From: Pestalotiopsis fici W106-1
Lineage: Eukaryota; Ascomycota; Sordariomycetes; Amphisphaeriales; Sporocadaceae
DNA: 64,000 bases
NCBI RefSeq assembly: GCF_000516985.1
Contig: NW_006917091.1
Location: forward strand, 1,006,977 to 1,070,976
Reading direction: 5' to 3'
Part shown: positions 47,201-58,122 of the stretch, one piece after another
Numbering within the stretch: position 1 is the first letter of the stretch
How the letters are laid out: every line of letters starts with the position of its first letter
Translations under genes and position numbers: made by a program
The notes under the pieces: model-generated
Seen by the model: only the letters and a program-made list of their open reading frames with translations
Told to the model about the DNA's origin: nothing
Databases searched by the model: none

Positions 47201-49330
47201 ACTAGTTCCCGACTCCATCAGAGGCCAGATATGGCAGCTCGAAGAAGCATAGCTTCTAATTACTGGATGACATAGACTGCAAAGAGGGGACGAAAATTTC
47301 CCGACTCCCACGGACCATGTCACCTTGAATGACTTTGGGGGTGTGCCAATGTAGTGTATAGATAGATCTGGGTAGCGGTGGGGAGAGCAGGACTGCCTGT
47401 TGGCCTGCACTCATCAGTGCTCCTGTGTCTCATCCAGCGATCGATCGTCCACGACGCAAGCGACACTTGATGCAGCAAAATGGTTGGTGGGCTTGACGTC
47501 TTGACGTGAATGCCGCGGGCAGGGCAGGCAAGCAAGCACAGACAGGCTAATTAGGCGCCCTGGCCATTTGCTTTGATAGGCCAGCATAGTGCCATAGAAG
47601 CTCGCTAGTGCAGACACATCTCGGACGCTTCCATTCAAGGCTTGGCCTGGGAGGAATGAGAACCGTTGGAATGGAAGGTTGTTGGAGTGAAATCGTGAGC
47701 CCGTTTCCCGGGACGGCCAACCCGGGGGCCAGACACTAGACACAAATGTCATGATTTATTATAGGCTCAGTCTGTAGTGACTGTACTATACAGTGACCCC
47801 GGGAACTAACTTCAACTTGAGCTTCCAAGCGAAAAAGAAGGCGAGTATGCAAACGGAATGAGAAGATGCCATATCACACGGAATGCAATGGCCGGCACAC
47901 GACTATAGCAGGGAAAATGGAACCGAAAGCATGATTCCAGCGATGCCGTTGGATTGTCTTTCGTGCCTGATTGCAAGATGCTTGCTAACCACCTAAGCTC
48001 TACGCTACGTGAAGCTTTTCATTGGACAATTGCCCATGAGGCAACCTAGACGCAGTACGTAGCTTGGTGGCAAAACGTCTTTTCTTGTTCGTTTTCGCTA
48101 TCCTAGTGGCTAAGGTCTGATGCAGATATCAGGTCATTTAGAGTGTCCTCATTCAGGGTCCTGGGGTCGAGACTATCAGTATCTCGGTATTTGGCGACAG
48201 CCGTTACGGTGCGCATCGAGACGAATAGATATCACGGGGCGGCGTGTGGAAGCGAACAGACCCGAAAATGGGTGACAAGTCCGTGGATTACTTTCCGAGT
48301 GACTCGGGGTGTCCGGGTGTCACAACATGTAAAGGGACTGCGGCTCTGCTGATCGGCAGCCAAGATGAAAAATTTGAGGGGCAGAATACGATCAGAATAC
48401 GCTGATAATCTGTGATAAGTGTGGGAGCTGGAGGGAGCATCGAGGGTTTCCTGGGGATATGGGGTGGCAAATAGAACAATTTTACCCATGTACGTTCCTG
48501 TTCGATGGGTAGCGGCATTGGCAGCTGCAGCGGATGGTTGAGGCTGAGCAATGCAGGCATGTCGATCGCAGCGCCGGTACTATGGTTGTCCGCCCAGGCA
48601 GCCCGTCCCGTCCCTTTCGTTTGCCGAAGGTAATAAATGATAAATGATGTATGCTATGCCTGCCAAAATGATGCTATGATGGCAACCCGGCAATGGACGC
48701 CGAGCCCGTGTGTTATAAAATCACACCTTTAAATTTTCGCGGGAACTATGTGAGAAAGCAGCACAATGGAATAACAAAAGTCAGTCGCAACTGTTGTAGG
48801 GTACCGCAAGTCAAAATTTGCGCTTGCAAATCTTGATTGGAATTTAAAGTTCTCGATCTTCTAGGATCGGGGTTTTTCGCGGAGCAGATCCTGCGGGCAC
48901 GACAATCGTCATATAACCGTTGATTTGAGTCCATCACAACCGTGACAACAAACACAATTTGGTGACATGTTCATGGTACAACAAACAAGAACAAGAGCTC
49001 TATAAAAAGACAAATGATAATCTAATATCGGTAGCATTCGAGGTTGCGGCATATAAGCGAATCAATGTGCAGCAAAAGGTAGCATTGCTTTGGGTAAAAT
49101 GTGGCTGGTGTGGACCATGCATGTGGCTGAAACTGGACTGGAGAAGGGGTCTTAGTGGTAGTAGATCTCTCCCAGGAAGGCATTGATTGCCGTACCTACT
49201 GTACCTGCCATATGCCAACTAAAAATAAAGGAGAAAATTTCTGCTCAAATGGACGACTTGGCTTGCATCGGGGCAAAAATTCAAAGGTATGAGAAGAAAA
49301 GAAAATTATTTTCTTCAAGCCCTAGAGGGG

Positions 49331-49354
49331 AAAAAAAAAAAAAAAAAAAAAAAA
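49331..49354. repeat. Poly-A tract (24 bases)
   Basis: A homopolymer of 24 A bases in a spacer. Confidence 0.9.
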
Positions 49355-49482
49355 GACCCCCACTAGTTGACGCTCTTATACATTCAGTAAATAGAACCGA
49401 CGTTACCGACCAACAACCGACTTGCGACTCGTACCACACTACGTACAATTACCCTACAAACCAGGGGAGATCGGCACAAGAC

Positions 49483-50140
49483 ATGGCGTCTTTCGCAATG
49501 GGGAAAGCTCTGCGCATTTTCTCCACATATGACGCCAGAGCCTTTTTCTTAGCAATGGCATTTCTGCAGATTCCCATGTCGCCGAACGGCCTTGTGAACC
49601 CCATCTTTCATGACGTCGATCTTCAACTAATTCGGCCAACGACGATGTCATCTCTGCCGTCTTGGACACGAACGCATGGTCTCTCAGCACAAGCAGCTGC
49701 CGCTGGCGCGAGATTTTGCTGGGTCGCAGACTTTTGATGTGGGTGAAGTAGCAGAGAAAATTCTTTTTCGCTCGCAGTACTATCTGGTCTGGCCAGAACG
49801 AGACACTTTTGAGGATATACCGGCCTGACCGACGACGACGACGAGTTCCAGTCCGTTCTACTGTCCCCCACGCAGTTCGTTCTCGGCGACATTGATTCCC
49901 GCATCGAGCCTTCGGAGAGTGGAAGTGGGTTCCAGCACCAAAAACTGACCTGGACAAGCCCAGTGTCGGCCAAGTGGGGTCCTTACCAGTATTACAAACC
50001 ACCACCACCACCACGCCCACAATGGAGCCATTGACGACATTAAGGACGCGCCTAACGAGCCGTGTGAGCTACTGGCGGATAAAAACGCCCTGACGTTTTT
50101 TGTTGATTGCAGCATTTCCGGCCACTCCTCCACACACAAG
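49483..50140 (+). pseudogene. Possible frameshift-broken gene of unknown family
   Basis: Protein-like sequence continues across this stretch but changes frame several times. Frame 1 reads LRIFSTYDARAFFLA and PNGLVNPIFHDVDLQL until about 49635. It passes to another frame (DDVISAVLDTNAWSLS), then a third (QLPLARDFAGSQTFDVGEVA, then YYLVWPERDTFEDIP) that ends at TGA 49826-49828. Frame 1 resumes (EFQSVLLSPTQFVLGDID, then KLTWTSPVSAKWGPYQYY) to about 50031, and a further frame carries DAPNEPCELLADKNALTFFV. Spacing is too tight for introns. Three or four small insertions or deletions in one old gene would explain it. I recognise no family. Choosing the best frame piece by piece can mislead, so confidence is low. 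Confidence 0.32.
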
Positions 50141-52097
50141 ATTATACTACTACCACTATGTATCCGTTTACTTCATTCCACTCAATTACGGAGGCTCGGC
50201 GAACTTGCGTGGGTGTGGATGCTATTGAGTATACTATCAATACCCACGCCTAATGAATCGCCGCGAGCGTCTCACCAACGTACCACTTGGTACCTGGCTT
50301 CCGGAGACCAGTGGTATGATAGACTGACTAACTTGCCGTGGACTACAACCACTACTGCTGCTACTATTGCTTGCTTTTCACGCTTTGTCTGCACAAACTG
50401 GGTTTGCTCTACATACTCGCTTTCCTACCCTCGTCTTTCTTCATCAATATGCAAAGTCCAGGTTGCACCATAGCGAGCGCGCGCATCTATTTTCGACAAG
50501 ACGACTACCTGGACCCTGCTTCCGGTATCACCATCTAAAAACAGACCTTAGATAGCCCACATGGCTCGCGCAGTAATATCCAAAAAGAGTTGATCGTAGC
50601 CGCGCTCTACTCTCATGTGGCCATGGATTCTTGGTGCCCCGTTCGACTATTGCTTTGGCTGGGCCGGTCCTGGAAGGAGACCCCTGGACCCTGGACTCAG
50701 AGTCGAGCCGTCGGGAAGTACCGCCCGTTCTACGGCACCGCATCTTACGGTCTCTCTCTTTGTCTGGAGGTTCCTGGATTGACGTATAGCCATCGTCATC
50801 ATTCTCGCCATCAATCATGGTTCTCTGCTGGACGGACAATTGTTGACTTGCCAGCTTGCTAGAGGGGTTGTCCATTTTGGTGCGCGCAACATTGTTCTTG
50901 CTGTCGACTAACACCTGGGCGCATCAATGATATCCATCCATTATTGCCATGGTTCAAGATGCGCAATTAGCTTTGCCATTCAGCAAAAGCATGCCAGCAT
51001 GCCGCCCGGCAAGGCACAAGCCTAAGCAGGCCCAGAACAAGTGTGGCTGGGCAAGCCAGTAGTATTATGGTGTGTTTGGCTGTCAAAAAGCTTCCAAGTG
51101 CCAGCTCGTCCTCCTCCCTGGCTACTGCTGGTGCGGTCGTGCGACCCGGGCCCGGGTGGCAAAATCAGCAAGACAACGCGGGTTAGGTGCTAACGCAAAT
51201 TACCACATTGGCAACCCCCGGCTTTCTTTCTCTTAACAAACTGTGGCTTTTCTCAACTCCGTCCTTCTCATTGGCTCCTGCGTGGCCCCCAGGGGGACTG
51301 GGGCTCCAACTTCTTTCTACACAAGATCGTCACCGTCTGGTTACCTACCTTACTCTTGCTACCCTGGCATGGTCAAGGACCACAAATGGAGCCCTATGGC
51401 CTACCCAAGCTACCAGCATCCGCCGGGTCGCGACTCGTCGGTACCTGTCCAGTCCCTGCTCGGGGAAACATGGTCCTGACGTGGGTCATTCTTCTTGTCA
51501 TCTCATACCTAATGTAGAGCCCATAGCACTTCGGGTAGCTAGCTTCAATAAGAGGCAAATGATAGTCGGCTTGCACATGTTCTCCCCAAATTTAGCCACA
51601 CCTCGTCTTCTTCTTACTAGACTTCCTGGTCTGTATTTTCGCCTCCCGCCTTGGACTTCCTATCTAGATACTATTCTTCCTGAACAACCTGCATATACTC
51701 TATACTCTCAGCGGCCTCCCATCAGACATACCTCGGACAGTGTTGCGGCTGGGCCTGTCCGTCTTGCCATACCATCTGGTAATTCAGCCATATCCAGAAC
51801 CCTGGAGAATCACTTAGACGAGGAGCACTTACACGCAACCCTGTAAACAGAAGCTTCGGCACTCATCGTTGCCGATACTGTTCCCCATCGAAAGCCCTAT
51901 CATACCCTTGCCCAGGCTCAGCCATTGGGGTTTTCTACGCCACACCGCTTGCAAGGGCTATTGTTAGCACTATCCACGATTTTATATCTCTCAGTTTCCG
52001 TCGCATTAATTCTTCGGAGTTATACCATACCTTCAGCAAAGCTACAGGACTTCATCTCTCTCACGCCAACGAGAACTTGTGCTGCTGGTCAGGCCAA
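50141..52097. other. Region upstream of the YTH gene
   Basis: About 2 kb containing the promoter and leader of the YTH gene. A plus-strand frame at 51187-51846 begins with GTG and looks like leader. From 51783 the YTH gene's own frame is open without a stop as far as its first ATG. Confidence 0.45.
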
Positions 52098-54228
52098 ATG
52101 GGAGATGTACCACCGCCCTCGAGCTTACCGAATGCTCACTTAGGCCAAGAAGCCTATGATAATTCTTTCCACGCGTCAGCAACTATTAGCGAAGGTCAAG
52201 CGCCTACTGTTCAGGCAACGGGCGAGAACGCGCTAGGCTTTCAGTCACCATACGAGCAACAAATTGATCCTTCTCAGAATGCGTTTTCTGCTCAGTTCAA
52301 CATGACACAGCAACAAGGCACTGGTAGAGGGCCCGCGCAGGGCTCCTACAACATGAGCGCAATGGCAAATGCGCTGCCACATCCTACATTCCGGAACAAC
52401 TCGAACAATGCCGGGCAGACACGATATAATCATAACGGCTCGTCCTCTGGCGCCATGCCACCGGTGGCTCAATATCCAGGACAGTCTGGCATGAATCCTA
52501 TGGCTGCTCAGCAGTATTACATGGCACAACAGGCGTCCATGCCGAGTTACTATAATGCTCAACTTCCGCCGGCGCAACAGCAAGCTGGAATTCCGAGACA
52601 ACACACCATGGGTTATTACACCAACCAGCCGATGATGAACCAAGCACATCAGCCGATCCCTGCTGGATATTATTATCCTCACCCTAGCCAGTATCCGAAC
52701 CACAACGCGACAATGCCCGGAAATATGATGCCAAGTCACTATATGCCCCATGATCATCGGGGAAATTCCCCAGCGTATCAGACTGCCGCCAGCGCTTTTG
52801 GTATTCCAGAAGGTAGGTTGGGGTGAAAAGGCGCAGGACAGGACTTTCAGAGCAAAATACTGAGACCGAATATCCCAGGTACCAATAACCGCCGAGCGAG
52901 TCCCAATGTTGTTCGCGGTCCGCCCCGAAAGCCCCGACAAAGTGGTATGCTGAATGACCCACCTTGATGCATCTCTTGCTACTGGACCCAACATAAAACT
53001 TACTTTTTGACTAGGTCATGCCATATGGATCGGTAACTTGCCGCCGCAAACTGATTTGATGAACTTGGTTCATCATGTGTGTAACGAAGCTCCCGGTCTC
53101 GAATCTCTGTTTCTCATCTCAAAGAGCAACTGTGCTTTTGCAAACTTCAAGGATGAACAAAGCTGTATCCAAGCACAATCCAAATTACACGACTCGAAAT
53201 TCCAAACTGTCCGACTCGTCAGTCGTCTTCGAAAGAGTACGGTCGAAGGAGCATCTGGGCAGACTGCTCCCACAGGACCCTCGGCGACATCACCCAAGGT
53301 GCAGACAGTGCCTCCCGAGGCTGTTAATCACGATGCGCCATCTACGCCTGCCGAAGCAGAAGCCGCTGCGGTACCCACCAAGCCATCAGAGGAGCAATCT
53401 TCAAGAGTGCCCCTTGTTGTTGATGGTGAAGCCCAACAACAGAAAGACCGCTTCTTTATTCTTAAAAGTCTAACTATGGAGGATCTTGATCTGAGCGTAA
53501 GGAATGGTGTTTGGGCGACACAGTCGCACAATGAAGAATCATTGAACAGTGCATTCAAGGTATATACGCGCTGCTTTGGCGGTCTATTTGTTGTATTTGC
53601 TAACGGGTATTGTTTGTAGGCTGCGGATAATGTCTATCTCGTGTTTTCAGCCAACAAGTCTGGAGAATACTTTGGCTATGCAAGGATGCTGTCTCCAATA
53701 AACAACGATCCCGCCGCAGCTATCGAGTTCGCCCCGAAAGCACAAGCCACAAACGATCTAGATTTACCCAAGGCGATCCCCACCGAAGCCACCGACAATT
53801 GCCCTCGGGGTAATATAATTGATGACTCAGCGAGAGGTACAATCTTCTGGGAGGTCGAGCGAGACGAAAGCGAGACACAAACGAACGAGGCTGAAGATTC
53901 GGAAGATTCTGCGAGCGCACGCAGCGGACTTGACGGCGAACAGGGTAAAGCCTGGGGCAAACCTTTCAAGCTGGAGTGGCTTTCTACAACGCGGTTACCC
54001 TTCTACAGGACTCGGGGTCTGCGGAACCCCTGGAACTCAAACAGAGAGGTCAAGATTGCTCGCGATGGAACTGAACTGGAACCTTCAGTTGGCAGGCGGT
54101 TGATTGGGCTGTTCAACCGCGTGCAGAGCCCCGCGTCGATAATTCCCATGGGAGCGCGCCAAAACTTGCCCATGATTGCTGGTTACCCACCGGCGCCTAT
54201 GGCTGGGCCCGGGCCGTATCCAGCGTAA
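52098..54228 (+). CDS. RRM and YTH domain RNA-binding protein (m6A-reader-like)
   Basis: Four exons, 52098-52812, 52879-52944, 53015-53559 and 53620-54228, give 644 residues. The introns are 60-70 nt (GTAGGT, GTATGC and GTATAT donors). I start at MGDVPPPSS, the first ATG in frame, with A at -3. Residues 1-255 are rich in Gln, Asn, Pro, Tyr and Met, a prion-like, phase-separating composition. An RRM follows (262 to about 335; IWIGNLPP, then NCAFANF). The YTH domain starts at 405 (DRFFILKS, GVWATQ, NVYLVFSANKSGEYFGYARM) and ends around 608. A polar insert of about 80 residues lies before AWGKPFKLEW. YTH domains bind N6-methyladenosine through an aromatic cage, with Trp427 as the likely first wall. 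Role and targets are inferred from family. Confidence 0.88.
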
Positions 54229-55925
54229 TGCGTATGAAATGTCCCGGCGACTTATTGAACATCTCGGAGGATGCAGAAAGGTTCTCACGCGCGGTTTCAA
54301 CCTTGGACGAATTCGAGCCAGTCTCGATTGCCATGCTGAGCATAGGCACACTCTCAATTGTTAGGCATCTCGACGATCATCATCATCATTATCATCACCA
54401 CCATTATCACCACTACCAACACTTATCGTCAGCATTAATGATTGCCCCAGGTGGTGGCGGGAATGGGCGTGTTGGTCGACGATCGCGGCAGCGTCGGAAG
54501 GAGAGGCGAGAGACGCCGATGTGGGCTGTACCTTGGCTACTGTGTAATTACGAAAGTGACTGGAAAACTAGCGAGGTCAATTCTGCGATACTCACCGGCT
54601 GCATCATGATTTCTGCCCAAATCCTGCATCGCTCCCTTCTTGTGCGTATCCACTTTGATGATGATAACTTCTGTTTTGGAACGTGAGAGTCGTACGATAT
54701 TTGCCAATCACTCTGTAAATCTCTTCTCATCCGCCACGACGTCATTGCAGACACTGTATGCAAGCCATTCAGTAACCGCATCCGCACTTTCTTGGCCCAT
54801 CTCTTCTTCTCTGCCTAACCATCATGTGACGACCAAAATGAAAAACGGTCACGTCACTTTTGGGGTGCGGTTGGTAAACGGCCGACATTTTATTCTACAT
54901 GTTAAAATGTACGTTTGCGACTACTTGGCAAAGCTTGGGCTTTGTCTAAGGGGGTCTCACCCCACCTAAAGGTCACTGGGGAGTTGAAGGGGGAAAAAAA
55001 GTGATGACGTCACGGGCCGCAACCCCGACACTCTATACGTAGCCGATGCTATCAGTGGCTGCGCACACTCTAATCTGTATGTACATCAATCGCCAAGACG
55101 GGAACAGCAGCAGCAGCAGACCTTTAGACGGTCCATCCAAAGTCTTCTTCCTGGTTGGACCCCCGAGGTACCCCTATTTTTTTTTTTTTTTGCCGAATTT
55201 CATGTATGCGCGACAGGGTGGAGTAGGATTCTGACTGCTTGGCATCTAGGTAGGTATGTTTACCAGTCTTTATTATATTGTACTAGTCATGCCATCAATG
55301 GTGTCGTCTTATGTGGATAGCGTGCAGGTAGATATAGATAGATAGTGCAATCTGTTTTGGATTAAACATCGAACAGCTTTTAAACAGCCACAGCACATAC
55401 CTTTCTATAGGTTTATAGGCCACAGTTTTTAAGCACATGGTTTTCTGCACATTCTATGAACCCTATATGGCTCAGGCTTTACACACTGATAACAGATATC
55501 AACCATCACATCCCCAAGGTTCACCGTGAGAAAGTCGGCCCACGGCAAATCATTTGCCATGTTCACTCTTGATATATTAGGCGAGTTGATTGTGTAAGCG
55601 CTTACACATGGTAGAGTAGAGGCCGTGGCGGCTCACTGCCTCGCATCCTCTCTCGAGTTTTACCTGCACCAATATGCAAGTTAGCTTTACCTTCTTAATG
55701 CCATGCACTGCGGTTGGAACAAAAGGAGAGGGGGGCGGATCCCTTGACACCGGTTACGATGTCTGAGCGTACATGCCTTTGTGATGGTACCGCATGGCCG
55801 AGACTCGGTCCCCCAAGTGCCGGCAGCAGAAGCCGCCCTCCTTATTACCTGCCATTGCCGTAGCATTTTGACAACGTACAAAATCATGCTTGCCGTTAGT
55901 GCAAAGACATAGATGAAGTGGGATT

Positions 55926-55950
55926 AAAAAAAAAAAAAAAAAAAAAAAAA
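55926..55950. repeat. Poly-A tract (25 bases)
   Basis: A homopolymer of 25 A bases, the longest in the window. Confidence 0.9.
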
Positions 55951-57038
55951 GCAAATATTCCCGGCACTAACTGCCTGCCGCCGCCGTCTTCCATAATACT
56001 TGAGAAGAGCAAACCCCGAAGATGCCCAAGCCACCACCTTTGCGGCTGTCTTGGGCATCAAGACCTCTTTGTAAAAGAAAGCGTCGGCGACCCCACGACT
56101 TCAGCCAAGGACGTGTGTCTACACTATTGATTATCGGCTTCTGATCCTTCCAGCACTTGAGCCGCAACTTTAATCTTGAGCAGCAAAAAACTATAATTCT
56201 CAGACCAGCCCAAACTGGTTGACAATGTGGTTCGATTTTCATACGGAATGCGCGCGCCTGACAAACGCCACAAAAGAACAAACACACCCTTGTCTCGTCT
56301 TTGGTTGCATTCGCACACAGATATTCACATTTCTAAGAGTCGTGGTTCTTTTATGTAATTGTCATAAAATGCAAATGTGCATACTCCAGATATCTTCCGG
56401 AAATAGGGCTGTTATACACCGTACGCACCGCTGCCCCTTATAGCCGCAAGTAGACATGGGGAGCCCAGGCTCATGATCATCTTTTCCATGATGCGATGCA
56501 ACTAGTCCCTTGTCGATAGATATCAACCTGGAGGCTCTTTATGTTGCAAAGCTCTAACATGTGATCCTAAAAGTCTTGCTGTGTAGGATAAAGTCCAAGC
56601 AAGGAGGAGAGAATTGAACAACAGCATCCGGGCCCATCTCCATTGGAGATTCGCTAACCGTATGTGCTCGTGCTAGGAGTTTGACTGTTGTGGGTCTGAC
56701 AGGATACGAGGCCAACGGGGGCTTGAAGGGACCAGACGAATAGGATTCAACGGATGCATTAGCAATCCACCACACGCACATGAAAGAGACTCTCAAAGAA
56801 AGATGCAGCCCTACGAGATGCTTCCATCTCTTGAGTATTCCAGGTTCAAATGATCATATTTCAGTGCTAAAGGCGATGGATCCAGCGAATGAGCGGAAAA
56901 GATGGTCCCGTCCAATGATATTGAAGAATGTGTGGAGCTACATGACCAATCAATCGTCTTGGTTAAGCAGACTTGTCCCACTTATTCTGGATACTTCTAG
57001 GGTCTTCCGCCAAGGACTTGAGTAAGCTGCCGCGACTA

Positions 57039-57046
57039 TTCCAGAA
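57039..57046 (+). promoter_or_regulatory. Heat-shock element, distal
   Basis: TTCCAGAA has the TTCnnGAA core bound by heat-shock factor. It lies about 170 bp upstream of the hsp30 TATA box. Confidence 0.55.
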
Positions 57047-57166
57047 GTGTCCTGAATAATCGTGTCTGTTCTTAGAAACCAGTATACGCTTCTGTAATCT
57101 GCTGGAAACATCGCCATAACTCTGTAATCGTAAGACAATAGGCAACAATGGGTAATTTCTCAGTGT

Positions 57167-57174
57167 TTCTGGAA
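57167..57174 (+). promoter_or_regulatory. Heat-shock element, proximal
   Basis: TTCTGGAA is a second TTCnnGAA core about 35 bp upstream of the TATA box, in the position expected for a heat-inducible promoter. Confidence 0.6.
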
Positions 57175-57208
57175 ACCGGGGGAAGGCGCAAAGCAACCAA
57201 GTTTTGTG

Positions 57209-57214
57209 TATAAA
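57209..57214 (+). promoter_or_regulatory. TATA box of hsp30
   Basis: TATAAA lies 216 bp before the hsp30 ATG and is followed by a long CA-rich leader without G-rich structure, as is common for fungal heat-shock messages. Confidence 0.6.
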
Positions 57215-57429
57215 TGAAAGATCTCGGACCGTGTTTCAAGACTTCTCTTCATTCACCAGAACACACACAACAAAGCAAACAACAAACAACACACTCACAA
57301 AGCAACTCTCTACAATTCGCACAATCACATTTGCAGAAGATCTCTCAAGACTTCTACATTAAATCTTCAATTCCAACAATCATCACGCCTTTTTCAAACC
57401 TCACAAACTCAATTATACCAACACATACA

Positions 57430-58122
57430 ATGGCTTCCTTCTTCCGCCCTCAGCACTACTACAACGTCCCCGAGCCCAACTTCCAGGGTCTCTTCCGCCT
57501 CATTGATGACTTTGACCGCTACAGCGGCCAGTCTAGCAATGGTCGGGGACGCAACGGTCTCGGCAGCTTCTTCACTCCCAAGTTCGACATGACCGAGACT
57601 GAGACGGCCTACGAGCTGCACGGCGAGCTGCCCGGCATCAACAAGGAGGACATCCACATGGAATTCACCGACCCCCAGACTCTCCAGATCAGGGGCAAGA
57701 TTGAGCGCACCCGCACCGAGGGCAACCCACCCGCTGGCCTCCTCGAGGGTGGTGACAACAACAAGTCGGACAAGGCCATCACCGAGCACGCTGATGACCA
57801 CTCCTCGCACCACGTCACTGTAGAGGACGCCCCCGAGGAGGACGGCGCTGCCACCGAGTCCAACAGCAGCACTCCCCAGGACACTCCCGCTACGACCGTG
57901 GCCGAGACGGCCAAGCCTTCAGCTCCAGCCAAGCAGCAAGAATCTTCCCCCAAGCACAAGTACTACCTGGTCGAGCGCAACGTGGGCTCCTTTTCGCGCT
58001 CCTTCAACTTCCCCAGCCGCATCGACAATGAGTCGGTCAAGGCTTCACTCGACAATGGCATCCTGACCGTCACGGTCCAAAAGGCCAAGAAGCACGAGTC
58101 TCGCCGCATTGCCATCAACTAA
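57430..58122 (+). CDS. hsp30: 30-kDa small heat-shock protein (Hsp20/alpha-crystallin family)
   Basis: A single exon gives 230 residues from MASFFRPQHYY. The ORF runs on upstream to an ATG at 57214, but that part is a Ser/Gln/Thr-rich translation of the leader. The alpha-crystallin domain starts at about 51 (FDMTETETAYELHGELPGI) and is split: strands up to about 92, then an acidic Ser/Glu/Pro-rich insert of about 80 residues (93-175), then the second half (YYLVERNVGSFSRSFNFP, NGILTVTV). This split layout is typical of filamentous-fungal Hsp30. It is an ATP-independent cytosolic chaperone that holds unfolding proteins. Two heat-shock elements and a TATA box precede it, so heat induction is likely. 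Codon use is strongly C-ending, which fits high expression. Confidence 0.93.
   Translation: MASFFRPQHYYNVPEPNFQGLFRLIDDFDRYSGQSSNGRGRNGLGSFFTPKFDMTETETAYELHGELPGINKEDIHMEFTDPQTLQIRGKIERTRTEGNPPAGLLEGGDNNKSDKAITEHADDHSSHHVTVEDAPEEDGAATESNSSTPQDTPATTVAETAKPSAPAKQQESSPKHKYYLVERNVGSFSRSFNFPSRIDNESVKASLDNGILTVTVQKAKKHESRRIAIN

Larger units (their letters stand above)
42707..49482. other. Very gene-poor 6.8-kb region
   Basis: No frame here has a recognisable domain. A possible two-exon micro-gene at 43992-44253 is listed separately. A minus-strand stretch at about 44358-44512 also reads protein-like but cannot be joined convincingly. A 24-base A run lies at 49331-49354. The rest is short, unconvincing frames and AT-rich sequence. 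Confidence 0.45.
54229..57429. other. Spacer between the YTH and hsp30 genes
   Basis: 3.2 kb with CAT/CAC triplets near 54378-54420, a 15-base T run at 55177-55191, a 25-base A run at 55926-55950, an AGGTAGGT word at 55248 and the hsp30 promoter at its right end. No confident gene. Confidence 0.5.

Noticed and set aside
51187..51846. 219-codon plus-strand frame upstream of the YTH gene
   Set aside because: It starts with GTG, is Leu/Ser/Pro-rich, has no domain and is not in frame with the YTH gene.
52245..52994. 249-codon minus-strand frame
   Set aside because: It is antisense to the YTH gene's first exons and crosses two of its introns.
57214..57429. N-terminal extension of hsp30 from an upstream ATG
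   Set aside because: The extra 72 residues translate the CA-rich leader; the ATG sits directly at the TATA box, so it would not be in the message.
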